The notes under the pieces are model-generated. The model was not told where the DNA came from. It saw only the letters and a list, made by a program, of their open reading frames with translations, and ran no database searches. DNA of 64,000 nucleotides from assembly GCF_014646295.1 (NCBI RefSeq), contig NZ_BMNE01000003.1, forward strand, positions 924,952 to 988,951, read 5' to 3'. The first letter of the stretch is position 1, and each line of letters starts with the position of its first letter. The position numbers and the translations under genes were made by a program. Below are positions 51,122-59,721 of this stretch, piece after piece. The DNA comes from Nocardia rhizosphaerihabitans (GTDB lineage: Bacteria > Actinomycetota > Actinomycetes > Mycobacteriales > Mycobacteriaceae).

Positions 51122-51348
51122 GGCCTATCCGTTTTCGAGGCTGTGGGGCGCCTACGGCAGTGGTCAGCTTCTCGTTTTACATGGGCGTGGCCGTACTCGC
51201 CGAGCGAAGTCTCGGTGCGACACCGACCTCCTCGCTCACCTCGCCCTACGGAATCGCGATTCAGCTCGCTGTGCTCATCGGTGTCGTCTTGCTAGCTCGA
51301 GTCGACTGGACCAAATACCTGCCGGCCGCTGAAGGAGCCGATCAGTGA
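51122..51348 (+). pseudogene. Membrane protein C-terminal remnant
   Basis: A frame reading AYPFSRLWGAYGSG at 51122-51163 continues, after a one-base shift, as VSFSFYMGVAVLAERSLGAT and a helix IAIQLAVLIGVVLLARVDWTKYL. The two frames together look like the C-terminal third of a transporter-like membrane protein. The region further upstream has no matching sequence. A GTG at 51160 could initiate the last part on its own. Family not recognised. Confidence 0.45.
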
Positions 51349-51833
51349 CCACCCGACCTGCGCCGCCAGCCGACGACCGGCCGATCGAGTCGACACCCAG
51401 CCCCTGCCCCAGCGGTCCCAGGTTGACCCAGATCCCGGCACCTCGGTCGATGCCGAGCGCCCGACTCCAGGGTGTCGGATACCCATCGGTGCTCGACCTG
51501 GCGATCGAACATCATGTTCGCTGTGGATCGCTCTGCCGACGAGGCGGCAACATCGGTGATCGTCCCGAACGGCGACCACGCAGCGCCGAGATCTCTTCGG
51601 CTGAGACAGATCCGGTGCGACCACTATTGAGGTTCACCAGCGACAATCCCTCAATCGCCGACACCTGGAGGCCCGCGAGGCGCGAGGGCTGCCCATGCAT
51701 CACAAATGCGATTGCCGCTTCGGCCGCACCGTCGCTGTGCGGCCGCACAGGCGTCCCACGGCCGGATCCGCGAACACCCCGGCCCGCGTCCTGGCCTACT
51801 TTGGTCCCGTCAGGAACAGCAGTGCGACTCTGA
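51345..51833 (+). CDS. Doubtful hypothetical protein coupled to the remnant
   Basis: A 162-codon frame whose GTG overlaps the preceding stop (GTGA), suggesting it was a genuine coupled gene. The first ~60 residues (PADDRPIESTPSPCPSGPRL, GVGYPSVLDLAIEHHVR) look protein-like; after about residue 65 composition becomes Arg/Pro/Ser-rich and shadow-like, so the gene is probably frameshifted. Not recognised. Confidence 0.3.
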   Translation: MTTRPAPPADDRPIESTPSPCPSGPRLTQIPAPRSMPSARLQGVGYPSVLDLAIEHHVRCGSLCRRGGNIGDRPERRPRSAEISSAETDPVRPLLRFTSDNPSIADTWRPARREGCPCITNAIAASAAPSLCGRTGVPRPDPRTPRPASWPTLVPSGTAVRL

Positions 51834-52140
51834 CAGGGGCGGCCTCGGCCGACGAGACTCGGCATATGTCATCACAGCGTGATCCCTGGGCGCCGGACCC
51901 TGCAGCGGCACCGCTGGCGCATCCCGCCATTGCGGTGGCGTGTGCGCAGCTCTTGGCTGCGGTGCCCGGCCACCGCTGTGGGCACACGACTACGGCAGCC
52001 CACTGGTCGCCACAGCTTTCGCGCTCTACTGCACGCTCGCGGTGCTGCTGTTTGCGCTGGGGATGGCGCCAGCGCGCATCACCTTCCTGGGCCTTGCCCC
52101 TCCACAACCGGCCTGGACCAATCAACAACGGGAGCAACAC

Positions 52141-52590
52141 ATGTCCACCTTTGAACAACGACGGCTCCAGCGCGCTCGTCGCGCGTCCCTGGTGGGAACC
52201 GCAGGTTTCATCGCATTCTGGGCCTTCGCCGGCGCCGTCGGCTTGATCGGCGGCGGCGTCGATCTAGGCGACGAGATCATCGCCCGTCTACCGCTGAACA
52301 GCCCGGCCTTGGCTGGGCTACTACTGGCTGCGATCGTCGGCATGCCGATGACGGTGACCGCGATACTCGCCCTACGGTCACACCCGCGCGCCACGCTCGC
52401 CGGTATCGGCAGCGGCCTGCTGCTGCTGGGCTGGGTCCTGGTCCAACCATTGGTGATAGGGCAGTTCAACTGGCTGCAACCGGTCTTCGGGCTGCTCGGC
52501 GCCATCGTGTGTCTGCTGGGTTGGCGGCTGGCGCGGCCGACATCGAGAGACGGATTTCCGAGGTTTCCCTTCCACACATCCCCGGCGTAA
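52141..52590 (+). CDS. Hypothetical four-helix membrane protein
   Basis: A 149-residue protein; ATG 52141 follows GGGAG. It begins with a basic segment STFEQRRLQRARRASLVG and has four hydrophobic helices (GFIAFWAFAGAVGLIGGGVD, LAGLLLAAIVGMPMTVTAIL, IGSGLLLLGWVLVQPLVIG, PVFGLLGAIVCLLGWRLARP). Positive-inside topology is clear. No domain recognised. An intact gene in a decayed neighbourhood. Confidence 0.6.
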   Translation: MSTFEQRRLQRARRASLVGTAGFIAFWAFAGAVGLIGGGVDLGDEIIARLPLNSPALAGLLLAAIVGMPMTVTAILALRSHPRATLAGIGSGLLLLGWVLVQPLVIGQFNWLQPVFGLLGAIVCLLGWRLARPTSRDGFPRFPFHTSPA

Positions 52591-53008
52591 CACGCTCGAC
52601 CACCGTTCGAAGGGAGAAGCCATGCCAGCGACGGCATCGAAACTCGCCGCCAGGCAACATCAGGCAACGAGCCGAGAGGCTCGCGCAGTCCGTCCCAGAC
52701 CGACGATCATGATGTGCAGGCAGCCTCGAACATCACGGCCGGCCTCGGACTCGGCATCCTGACCGGCGGCCTTGCCGCACCAGCAATTGCCGGAGCGTAC
52801 GGGGTGCTTGTTCTCGGTGATCCGTGAGCGGTCGCTACTTCTGGTTTGGCCGCGATCGGCGGCGGTTCCGTCGTTGCCGGTGGTCTCGGCGTGGCCGGTG
52901 GAGCCGTCCTCATCACCGGGTTAGGACGGACCCGCCTGCTGCGTCCCCGAAGAGCCGTGCGGTGGCACCGAAGTCAGCAGCCGCGATCATGCTCGATCGA
53001 ACACAGGT
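52591..53008. other. Decayed coding stretch with hydrophobic Gly-rich pieces
   Basis: Plus-strand pieces AASNITAGLGLGILTGGLAA and, after a stop and frame change, GLAAIGGGSVVAGGLGVAGG look like a membrane-inserting Gly-rich C-terminal region of a lost gene. No intact frame. Confidence 0.4.
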
Positions 53009-53146
53009 CGCTGCGTCATCAAAGGCGGCTCGCACCTGTGCGCCCCGAACTACTGTCGACGGTATCGGCCGGCGGCCGGAATGACCCGAGCTGTCGATAC
53101 CTCGACCTCACATCTGGGATTCCGGCTCGGTTCATTCACCCGTGAC
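53009..53146 (+). pseudogene. Formylglycine-generating enzyme C-terminal fragment
   Basis: The frame reads RCVIKGGSHLCAPNYCRRYR, PAAGMTRAVDTSTSHLGFRL. This is the conserved C-terminus of FGE/SUMF1-family proteins (KGGSxLCxxxYCxRYRxAAR...DTSxxHLGFR), including the two copper-binding cysteines in LCAPNYC. About 85% of the gene is absent and no start exists. The Arg after PAA is Gly here. FGE activates sulfatases by oxidising a Cys to formylglycine; no sulfatase gene is adjacent. Confidence 0.75.
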
Positions 53147-53181
53147 CGGTCCACAAAGCGCATCTCCGGACTGCCACACCG

Positions 53182-53556
53182 TTACGCGGGGGCATCGCGA
53201 GCCGAGGCAACGGGGCCGTCCACAGCTGATCGAAGGCCAGCTGTTGCGTCTGCGAAGTAGCGCACTGCACCACTGGCCGTGACCCGCACACGCCAGCTAC
53301 TGGTACGGAAATACCTGGCAGCGGCCATTGCCCGGTCGAGCCCGTCGAGGTCGGCCGACACGTCCGGTCCCAGTTGCAGTGTCCTGGACCAGCTTGCGCT
53401 GGTGCGGCCGCAGAGAGTTCCGTCGACGGCCTGGTTGAAATAGACCTCGCAGCAGTAGACATCGACTGCGGCATCTCCGATGTCGAGCCGGGCGATGACA
53501 TACAGATCGGCCCGCGCCGTCACCGCCCACGTCCGATACCGACGTCGAGAAGCCAC
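53182..53556 (-). CDS. Hypothetical protein, 124 aa
   Basis: From GTG 53556. Codon bias is strongly actinomycete. The protein is strand-rich: RTWAVTARADLYVIARLDIG, VDVYCCEVYFNQAVDGTLCG, RTLQLGPDVSADLDGLDRAM, SSWRVRVTASGAVRYFADAT. No motif recognised, no signal peptide. It overlaps nothing real on the other strand except the tail of the FGE relic region. Confidence 0.5.
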   Translation of the reverse strand: MASRRRYRTWAVTARADLYVIARLDIGDAAVDVYCCEVYFNQAVDGTLCGRTSASWSRTLQLGPDVSADLDGLDRAMAAARYFRTSSWRVRVTASGAVRYFADATAGLRSAVDGPVASARDAPA

Positions 53557-54291
53557 GTCGTCGTGACCGTCTCCGAAATCGCTTCGACAGCAGGGAACAT
53601 CCCGGAACCAATATCTGCGCCGACACCCGCTGCGGCCGGCCTGTCATCGCTGCAGCGCCATCGGCCTCCGGTACCGGACCGCAGTCGCCCAAACGTCGAC
53701 AACGGGTCATCAATGACGGAATCGGATCCGCAACAAATCAGACCGAACGGTCTTACAATAGCCAACGGAAACCTCCCATTGTGAGGTGCGAAGCGTTTCA
53801 CGGACCCCGATCCCACCACCGCAACTTTCAGGCAAATAGAGTATTTGGTCCTTTGTATTTGGGCACATAGTCGCGAGCAGCCGAACATGTTGACCGAAAG
53901 TTCTTCACTCAATATCGCCGCCGTGCCAGCGTCTAGTGTGTCGTCCAGCACGATCTACATGCCCGGTGCCCGGAAAGTCCGGCGCTCCCGATTGCCAACG
54001 CATGCTTGAAAGTTGGTCGAGATTCCCGCACCGCCTGACACAGGTATCGCGCGTACGCAAACTTCTACCTACACTCTCGCGCAGTGACATCCGCGCAACA
54101 CAGGTCCATGATCGACCGAGTCCCGCAGAAGTTCGGCGTCGCGAGTCATCTACTCGGCCGACTCGCCAACACTCGCACCAAATGGTGATTGCATGCGCCG
54201 GGCGACTCAACCGATGCCGATCGGCTCGGTGGGGACAGGGTCATGAGCGGCGAATATCGTCTGCCGCGTGGGGACTATCACATTCCGTGTC
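53557..54291. other. Gene-poor 735 bp, locally AT-richer
   Basis: Open frames here lack domains, starts and consistent codon bias. Around 53800-53900 the base composition falls well below its surroundings, suggesting inserted or decayed DNA. Nothing specific is supported. Confidence 0.45.
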
Positions 54292-54499
54292 CGTGGCGAA
54301 CCAATTCGACGTCCGGGACCACGCCGACCACGCCGGTCGCCGCGGCAGTGGTCTCCGAGGACAGCACCGAGGCGGTGAACACGCCGTGGCGATCCCGGGC
54401 GCCCGCTACGCCGAGATCGAACGCTGCGGGCACTACGGCTATCTCGAACGGCCCGACGAGATCAACCGCGTACTCGTCGAATTCCTCTCCGCCGCTTGA
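54292..54499 (+). pseudogene. Alpha/beta-hydrolase C-terminal fragment
   Basis: The last ~35 codons read AVAIPGARYAEIERCGHYGY, LERPDEINRVLVEFLSAA, the standard C-terminus of alpha/beta hydrolases with the catalytic His in CGHYGYLERP. Upstream codons (GSGLRGQHRGGEH) are out of frame with the expected strand, and no nucleophile Ser or oxyanion motif remains within 1 kb. A 5'-truncated relic ending 25 bp before phnA. Confidence 0.65.
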
Positions 54500-54524
54500 T
54501 CACCCACCAACTCGAAGGATCCTC

Positions 54525-54869
54525 ATGAGCGACTCGCTCCCGCCCTGTCCCACGTGCTCCTGCGAATACACCTACGAGCTCGGCGCCCTGCTGGTGTGCC
54601 CCGAGTGCGCCAACGAATGGGCCCCCGCCGCCGCGGCCGATACGGCGGACGACGTGATCCGCGACGCCGTCGGCAATGTGCTCGCCGACGGCGACACCGT
54701 GACCGTGGTAAAGACGCTCAAAGTCAAAGGCAGCCCGACTGGCATCAAGGCGGGCACCAAGGTGCGCAATATCCGCCTGGTGCAGGGCGTCGGCGATCAC
54801 GACATCGACTGCAAGGTGGACGGCATCGGTCCGATGCAGTTGAAGTCCAGCGTGGTGAAGAAAGTCTGA
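54525..54869 (+). CDS. yjdM: Zinc-ribbon protein YjdM/PhnA
   Basis: A 114-residue protein: N-terminal zinc ribbon CPTCSCEYTYELGALLVCPECANEW (two CxxC) and C-terminal domain with IRDAVGNVLADGDTVTVVKT, LKVKGSPTGIKAGTKVRNIR and KVDGIGPMQLKSSVVKKV. Length and order match the PhnA/YjdM family exactly. It is named after the phosphonate locus but is not required for phosphonate use; function remains uncertain. AAGGATC precedes the ATG. Confidence 0.93.
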   Translation: MSDSLPPCPTCSCEYTYELGALLVCPECANEWAPAAAADTADDVIRDAVGNVLADGDTVTVVKTLKVKGSPTGIKAGTKVRNIRLVQGVGDHDIDCKVDGIGPMQLKSSVVKKV

Positions 54870-55172
54870 ACCGACCCGTGGCGGTTCGTCGTTCCCCTGC
54901 GGGTCAGGGCATCGAGACCAGCAGCTCACAGCAAAATCAACCCACGCAGGTCGCCCACTCCGATTGCAACACAACCCTATTCACACACCGTCTCTGCGGA
55001 GAAAAGTCCGGGGGCGCATCAACATATGTCCGGTGCGCTCGGGCGGTGGCGGCGCTGCGCGCGGTTCTCTACCCGCGGACTCAGCTTCGCCGCTGGCGCC
55101 GATCACGGCCGGATCAGCATCAGCCGTGCGCCGTGGACCAGCTGCATCACACTCCGGTAGCAGTGCCAGGGC
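54870..55172. other. Intergenic stretch before the IS, no gene seen
   Basis: 303 bp between phnA and the left IS end. Short minus-strand open frames (for example YRSVMQLVHGARLMLIRP) are unconvincing and do not continue the FAAL gene interrupted on the other side of the IS. Confidence 0.5.
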
Positions 55173-56040
55173 CTAAGGGATGTCCCGTAAGTTGTTGAGT
55201 GGCAACGGGTATCGTGTCACCGGTGGTGATCTCGGCGGCTGACCCGGTGATGGTGGAGTTGTTCTCCGGGCTGCGGCCACGCACGTTCGCTCGCCTGATC
55301 ACCCGGCTGCGGCGCGAAGGCGCTGATCGGCCGTTGCGGGGCAGGCCCTGGGGGTTGTGTTTCGAAGACCGGGTGCTGCTGGTGGCCACCTACTGGCGGA
55401 CCAACCTCACGATGCGTCAACTCGCGGCGGTGTTCGGGATATCGAAATCAGCGGCGGCCCGGGTGATCGAAGACCTGGGACCGGCGTTGGCGCTACGGTC
55501 CCGCGCCCGGTTCCCGCGTGGTGCGGTGTTGATCGTGGACGGAACCCTGGCCCCGACCCGTGATCACAACCTCGCCGCCCAGAGCAAGAACTACCGGTAC
55601 TCCACCAACCACCAGGTCGTCATCGACGCCGACACCGAACTGGTCGTCGCGCTCGGAAAACCGTTGCCGGGTAACCACAACGACTGCCGAGCCTGGACCG
55701 AGTCCGGTGCCGCCCACACCTGCCGTAACGCGGTGGTGATCGCTGATGGCGGCTACCAGGGCACCGGTCTGATCATCCCGCACCGCCGCTCACCCGGTGT
55801 CGAGCTGCCGGAATGGAAACAGGCTCACAACAGTCTCACCGTAAAGTCCGTGCCCGTGTCGAGCATGCCTTCGCCCGGATGAAGACCTGGAAGGTCCGGC
55901 GCGACTGCCGCTTACGTGGTGACGGGGTGGGTGTCGCGATGGCTGGGGTAGCGACTCTGGCCAACCTCGCCCACGCCTATTGATTCCTGGCCGGTGGACC
56001 TCTCGCCGTCAACAACTCAGACTTACGGGACAACCCTTAG
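55173..56040 (+). mobile_element. IS5-family insertion sequence
   Basis: An 868 bp element. Left end CTAAGGGATGTCCCGTAAGT at 55173; the right end, read inward from 56040, is CTAAGGGTTGTCCCGTAAGT, differing at one position in the first 20. It carries one DDE transposase gene with a frameshift. It has cut into a fatty-acyl-AMP ligase gene on its right. A related right end occurs at 63940-64000 in opposite orientation. Confidence 0.88.
55199..55983 (+). pseudogene. IS5-family transposase with frameshift
   Basis: The frame from GTG 55199 encodes an HTH (TNLTMRQLAAVFGISKSAAA) and a DDE domain: GAVLIVDGTLAPTRDHNLAA (first Asp), YSTNHQVVIDADTE, CRNAVVIADGGYQGTGLIIP (second Asp). Just before the last acidic residue, around 55833, one base is missing: the frame drifts to LTVKSVPVSSMPSPG and stops at 55882. 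The correct sequence HRKVRARVEHAFARMKTWKV, RRDCRLRGDG continues in the next frame to a stop at 55981. Unless frameshifting occurs, this copy is inactive. Confidence 0.85.
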
Positions 56041-56439
56041 ACGGTTTTCGTAGAAGAGCTGGTCGCAGATCAACAGCTGCGCTCTCGCCGATCGCACGAC
56101 CGCGAAGAGCCGAGGAAGGTGCCGCGCCGACGTCGGCGGATACGCCGGAACAGGCACTCTACCTGCATATATGCACCCAAAGAATGAAACAATATAGTCG
56201 AGGCCAGGGGCAGCCAGCAGCACCACCCGAGCCCCGGGGGCGCTACGGTCGGCAATGGTTGCCGCCGCCGCCGCAACCAGTGCACGCAGTTGCCGGAAAG
56301 TCACCTCAGCGGAGTCGAATACACCGTCGCCGCAAGGTTCCAAGAATCGGTACGCAACACGATCAGCATCTCGATCGGCACGAGTGTTTATCAATTCTAC
56401 TAGAGTGCTCGGATCGTCGGAATCAAAAGGGTTGAACAT
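56041..56439 (-). pseudogene. Fatty-acyl-AMP ligase fragment truncated by IS
   Basis: From ATG 56439 about 133 residues of an adenylate-forming enzyme are readable: FDSDDPSTLVELINTRADRD, DRVAYRFLEP, EVTFRQLRALVAAAAATIAD, VLLAAPGLDYIVSFFGCIYA and GRVPVPAYPPTSARHLPRLF, the N-terminal signature of FAAL (FadD-type) proteins. The frame enters IS sequence at 56040 and stops. The remaining ~450 residues with the ATP-binding core are not found on the other side of the IS, so DNA was also lost. Confidence 0.88.
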
Positions 56440-56614
56440 TACAGCATCCCCCTACGCAACAATTCCAGCATGAAGATGCGGAATAGTAGAACGAATTTAT
56501 ACCATCGGCACGTCGATGTGCACTCAAGCACGAGGAGTCGAAAATCATGAACCCCCCGGGAGCCTCCCTGCCCCACTTGCGTTGAGTTTAGGATGCTGAA
56601 TTCAAAGATGACAA

Positions 56615-56630
56615 TGTGATTCAGGTCACG
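56615..56630. promoter_or_regulatory. Crp/GlxR-like site between FAAL fragment and SDR
   Basis: TGTGA-TTCAGG-TCACG matches the TGTGA-N6-TCACA consensus at 9 of 10 positions. It lies in an AT-rich 280 bp divergent region, 92 bp upstream of the SDR start. Confidence 0.5.
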
Positions 56631-56721
56631 CAAAATTGCGAAGGCAACCTGTGCAGACTGTCAAGAGGCACCAAACCTCTCGCTAGAATTCGAACGCCCA
56701 GACTTGGACGAGGCAACAAAA

Positions 56722-57705
56722 ATGAAGGGGAACAAATTGGACCCGACAACTAATGGTGCCACAATGTTGCTGACCGGAGCTACATCTGGCCTAGGTCTGA
56801 CAATGGCCCACATGCTCGCCACTACTCCCGACTGGACCGTCGTCGCCACCGCGCGCTCCCAGGCGCGCGCCGATGAGCTTCGTACGCTCGTCGGCGATCC
56901 GGCCAACTTCCACTACGTCGTCTGCGATCAAGCAGACCTCGACAGCGTTCACGACGCAGGCAGCAGGATCAAGAAGCTCGTTGCGGCGCAGTCGATTCCG
57001 CCACTGCGGAGCCTTGTCCTGAATGCCGGAATTCAGACCGGTTCCACCGACTCGGCTACAGCCGACGGCTACGAACTGACCTTCGGCACCAACCTCGTCG
57101 GACCGCACGTACTGGTCGGGTTGCTGAGCGATGTCTTGACCGCACCGACCCGGATTCTGTGCATCGGATCGGGAACCCACTACGGCAAGTTTCGGCGCTC
57201 CTATGGCATGGTCGCCGCGCCACGGTGGGAGGCGCCCGAGATGCTGGCCAAGCCCCGGGCCGGCGACGGCATCCGCGCCTACTCCACCAGCAAACTCGGA
57301 ACTTTGTACTGGGTACACGAACTCGCCAGGCGTGCCCCCCAGCGCATCGACGCGATCTGCTACGACCCGGGGATGATGCCCGGCACCGGACTCGCGCGCG
57401 ACCGCAGTGCGATCGAGCGATTCGGCTGGAAGTATCTTCTTCCCGCGATGCGGGTCGTCCCCGGGGTGTCAACGCCCAAGCGATCGGCGACCCACCTCAG
57501 TGCGATTGCCACGGCAAACACCCCCATCCCGGAGGCAGACCTGCGGGGTGGGTATGTCGAGATCGATCGTCTCGTCCCCTCCTCGCCAGACTCATACAAC
57601 CCGGAGAGGGAGTACGAACTGTTCGAGTTCCTCAACAGCACAACAGGCTTGGGTAGTCATCAGGTCGCGCCCTGGTGGTCGAAGGGTCCTCAGCCGATCA
57701 ACTAG
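56722..57705 (+). CDS. SDR protein, protochlorophyllide-reductase-like
   Basis: A 327-residue extended SDR. The TGATSGLGLTMAHMLATTPD cofactor site is at ~15-35, followed by VVCDQADLDSV, SLVLNAGIQTGSTDSATADG (NAG), NLVGPHVLVGLL, Ser in LCIGSGTHYGK, and Tyr/Lys in YSTSKLGTLYWVHEL. Length and the long C-terminal part resemble the LPOR-like subgroup. ATG 56722 is preferred; TTG 56737 after GGGGAA is possible. It lies inside the IS-bounded region with an AT-rich promoter. Substrate unknown. Confidence 0.85.
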   Translation: MKGNKLDPTTNGATMLLTGATSGLGLTMAHMLATTPDWTVVATARSQARADELRTLVGDPANFHYVVCDQADLDSVHDAGSRIKKLVAAQSIPPLRSLVLNAGIQTGSTDSATADGYELTFGTNLVGPHVLVGLLSDVLTAPTRILCIGSGTHYGKFRRSYGMVAAPRWEAPEMLAKPRAGDGIRAYSTSKLGTLYWVHELARRAPQRIDAICYDPGMMPGTGLARDRSAIERFGWKYLLPAMRVVPGVSTPKRSATHLSAIATANTPIPEADLRGGYVEIDRLVPSSPDSYNPEREYELFEFLNSTTGLGSHQVAPWWSKGPQPIN

Positions 57706-57973
57706 CTCATCACCGTCCGATCCGCCTCACTGGGCCAACGACCTTGCGCTCGCGACTGCCGCGGTGATCCCGATCACCGCGGCAACCCTGCGCTCGGCGA
57801 CACCGGTAGGTCCAGCGGCACTAGCCGTTCGTGGTACCAGATCCAGAGGACTCACCACTACGCCTGGTTGCGTCGACCAACCTTACGGTCGGCATCGCTT
57901 CGTCATCCCGCGACCCCGGGCCGGTCCAGCGAAGTTCCGAACGTCGGGAAGCCTGGCCGCGCACCATAGTCAG
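57706..57973. other. Intergenic stretch, nothing supported
   Basis: 268 bp between the SDR and the frameshifted gene. Open frames are shadow-like and no strong hairpin is evident. Confidence 0.4.
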
Positions 57974-59425
57974 ATGACGCGGCGAAGCGACCAACTCAAT
58001 GACCGGCAAGGCGATCTCCTGGAGCGGATTGCCGACGGCGACGACCTGAGCAGCCCGGAGCAGACACACCTCCGAGTCTCGGCCCAAGCACTACAGTCCC
58101 GCGGCCTGGTCACGATCTCGAAGCGCAAGGGATTCTTCGCGGCCCGCATCACCGACGCCGGTAAGTACTACCTCAGGCATGGCTACCATCCCGAGAACGA
58201 TCGACCGTCGAGCTGGTACCCCCCAGCGATTCCGAGAATGCGGAGCGACTGATCAATCGGCTGGACAAAGCAGCGGACAGGACCGTACGGATCGTGGAAC
58301 CGGACGAGAAGACGCGGGACGCCTATCGGGGTGCCGTAAACGCCGCGCGGCGACGAGGACTCGTCCCGGAGGGCCAGGCGCTCCGTTACACCGGTCGATC
58401 AGAGGGTGACATCGTCGTACGCCTGCTGGCCACCGATGAGCACAACGAGATCGATTGGTACCGGATACGACAACAGGCACGAAAGTCGAAGGCGGAGAAC
58501 AAGAAGGTTCCGCCGCAGGATCTGCGCCAACTGCTGATCGACAATCCGGCAGCGCTGCAAGTCAGCAACGGACAGCGGGAGCGGGCGATGCAGTTCCTGA
58601 TCGATTTCAATGTCGCAGCAGCCAAACACGATCAAGAAGTTCGACTGACTCGTCGCGGTGAGCATGCCAAACTGGGCTACCGCATCGGCACCGAGAAATG
58701 GGAGCTGACACTCACCGAGGAGCATCTCAACTCCTTCGGCCGCCCTGCTGACTACTGGGAGATCAAGTCCACGTAGCGAGACGACGCCTACAGGAAAGCT
58801 CCGACTGAAGATCGGCGCGTACCAAGGGTCTACGAACACCCACACGTGGCAGGACCAGAAGCGTTCACCACTCGAACGACGAATCCGCTCGATCATCGCC
58901 GAAATCAAAGCCAGCCACGAGGAAGCGGCGCGCACGGCAGAGGACAACTACCGGAAACATCAAGCACACATGGCTGAGGCGAATCGCAAACGAATGGAGG
59001 AGCGTCGACAATGGGGACAAATCACCGCTGCTGCGAGGCCGCAGGCACAAGCAATGCTGCAGCGCAGAACCATGGTCGCGGCGCTGGACGCATGGCGCAA
59101 TGCCCAGGCCCTGCGTGAAATCTGCACCATCCTCGACGACACCGCCGCTGCCGCGGAGCACGCGAACGACCCGCACTCGGCGACGAACCTGCGCAACTGG
59201 TGCATCGTCGGCCGGGAGCTGGCCAACCGACTCGACCCCACGACGGGTCCGACCTCTCTTGCCAACATAGCGTTCGATATCGAGCCTGGCGTCGACGACT
59301 TGCGACCGTTTCTCGACGGGTGGAGCCCAGACGGCCCGCACCAGGACTACCAGCGAAAACCGGTCGAGCAGCTGACATTGAGCAAGCCGTGGCCCTCGGA
59401 CTGGGAGCTCGGATCACTTCCGTAG
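57974..59425 (+). pseudogene. Winged-helix/coiled-coil protein broken by two frameshifts
   Basis: Three frames form one ~483-residue protein. Part 1 (57974 to ~58206): HTH-like DQLNDRQGDLLERIADGDDL, LQSRGLVTISKRKGFFAARI. A one-base deletion at ~58206 shifts to part 2 (VELVPPSDSENAERLINRLD to TEEHLNSFGRPADYWEIKST, stop 58776). A one-base insertion at ~58774 creates that TAG; part 3 resumes as GKLRLKIGAYQGSTNTHTWQ, then a charged helical region (AEIKASHEEAARTAEDNYRK, EANRKRMEERRQWGQ), to 59425. The pieces match a single actinomycete protein architecture I recognise but cannot name. The two shifts cancel. Confidence 0.7.
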
Positions 59426-59721
59426 ATCATCGGGCGCAGAGGTGACGGCGCTGTTCATCGAAAGTCAACAGCGGCGCTCCGATCACCCTGAATTGGCGTC
59501 GGCGACAAACCCACTACGCCGTTGAGTCCCCGGGACCGAGAGGGCGTCCTGTTGGTTACCCGATGGCCGGCTGACGCTACTTCGGCGCCCGGACGGCGCC
59601 GCGCGGCCGCCGGGCCTTCCCTGGCCGTGCAAGAGGCCGAGCCGTCCTCAGCTCTACTCACCCGAGAGCGAAATAGGCCTCGACAATCAGCTGACCGGAG
59701 CAGATCCCCAGGTCGTCCGCG
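59426..59721. other. Intergenic stretch next to recombinase 3' end
   Basis: 296 bp. No gene is supported. Being at the end of an integrase gene, it could hold an attachment site, but I see no identifiable crossover core. Confidence 0.4.

Noticed and set aside
51512..51865. Minus-strand frame with AIAFVMHGQPSRLAGLQVSAIE
   Set aside because: Partly protein-like but no start signal or family match, and it conflicts with a coupled plus-strand frame; left uncalled.
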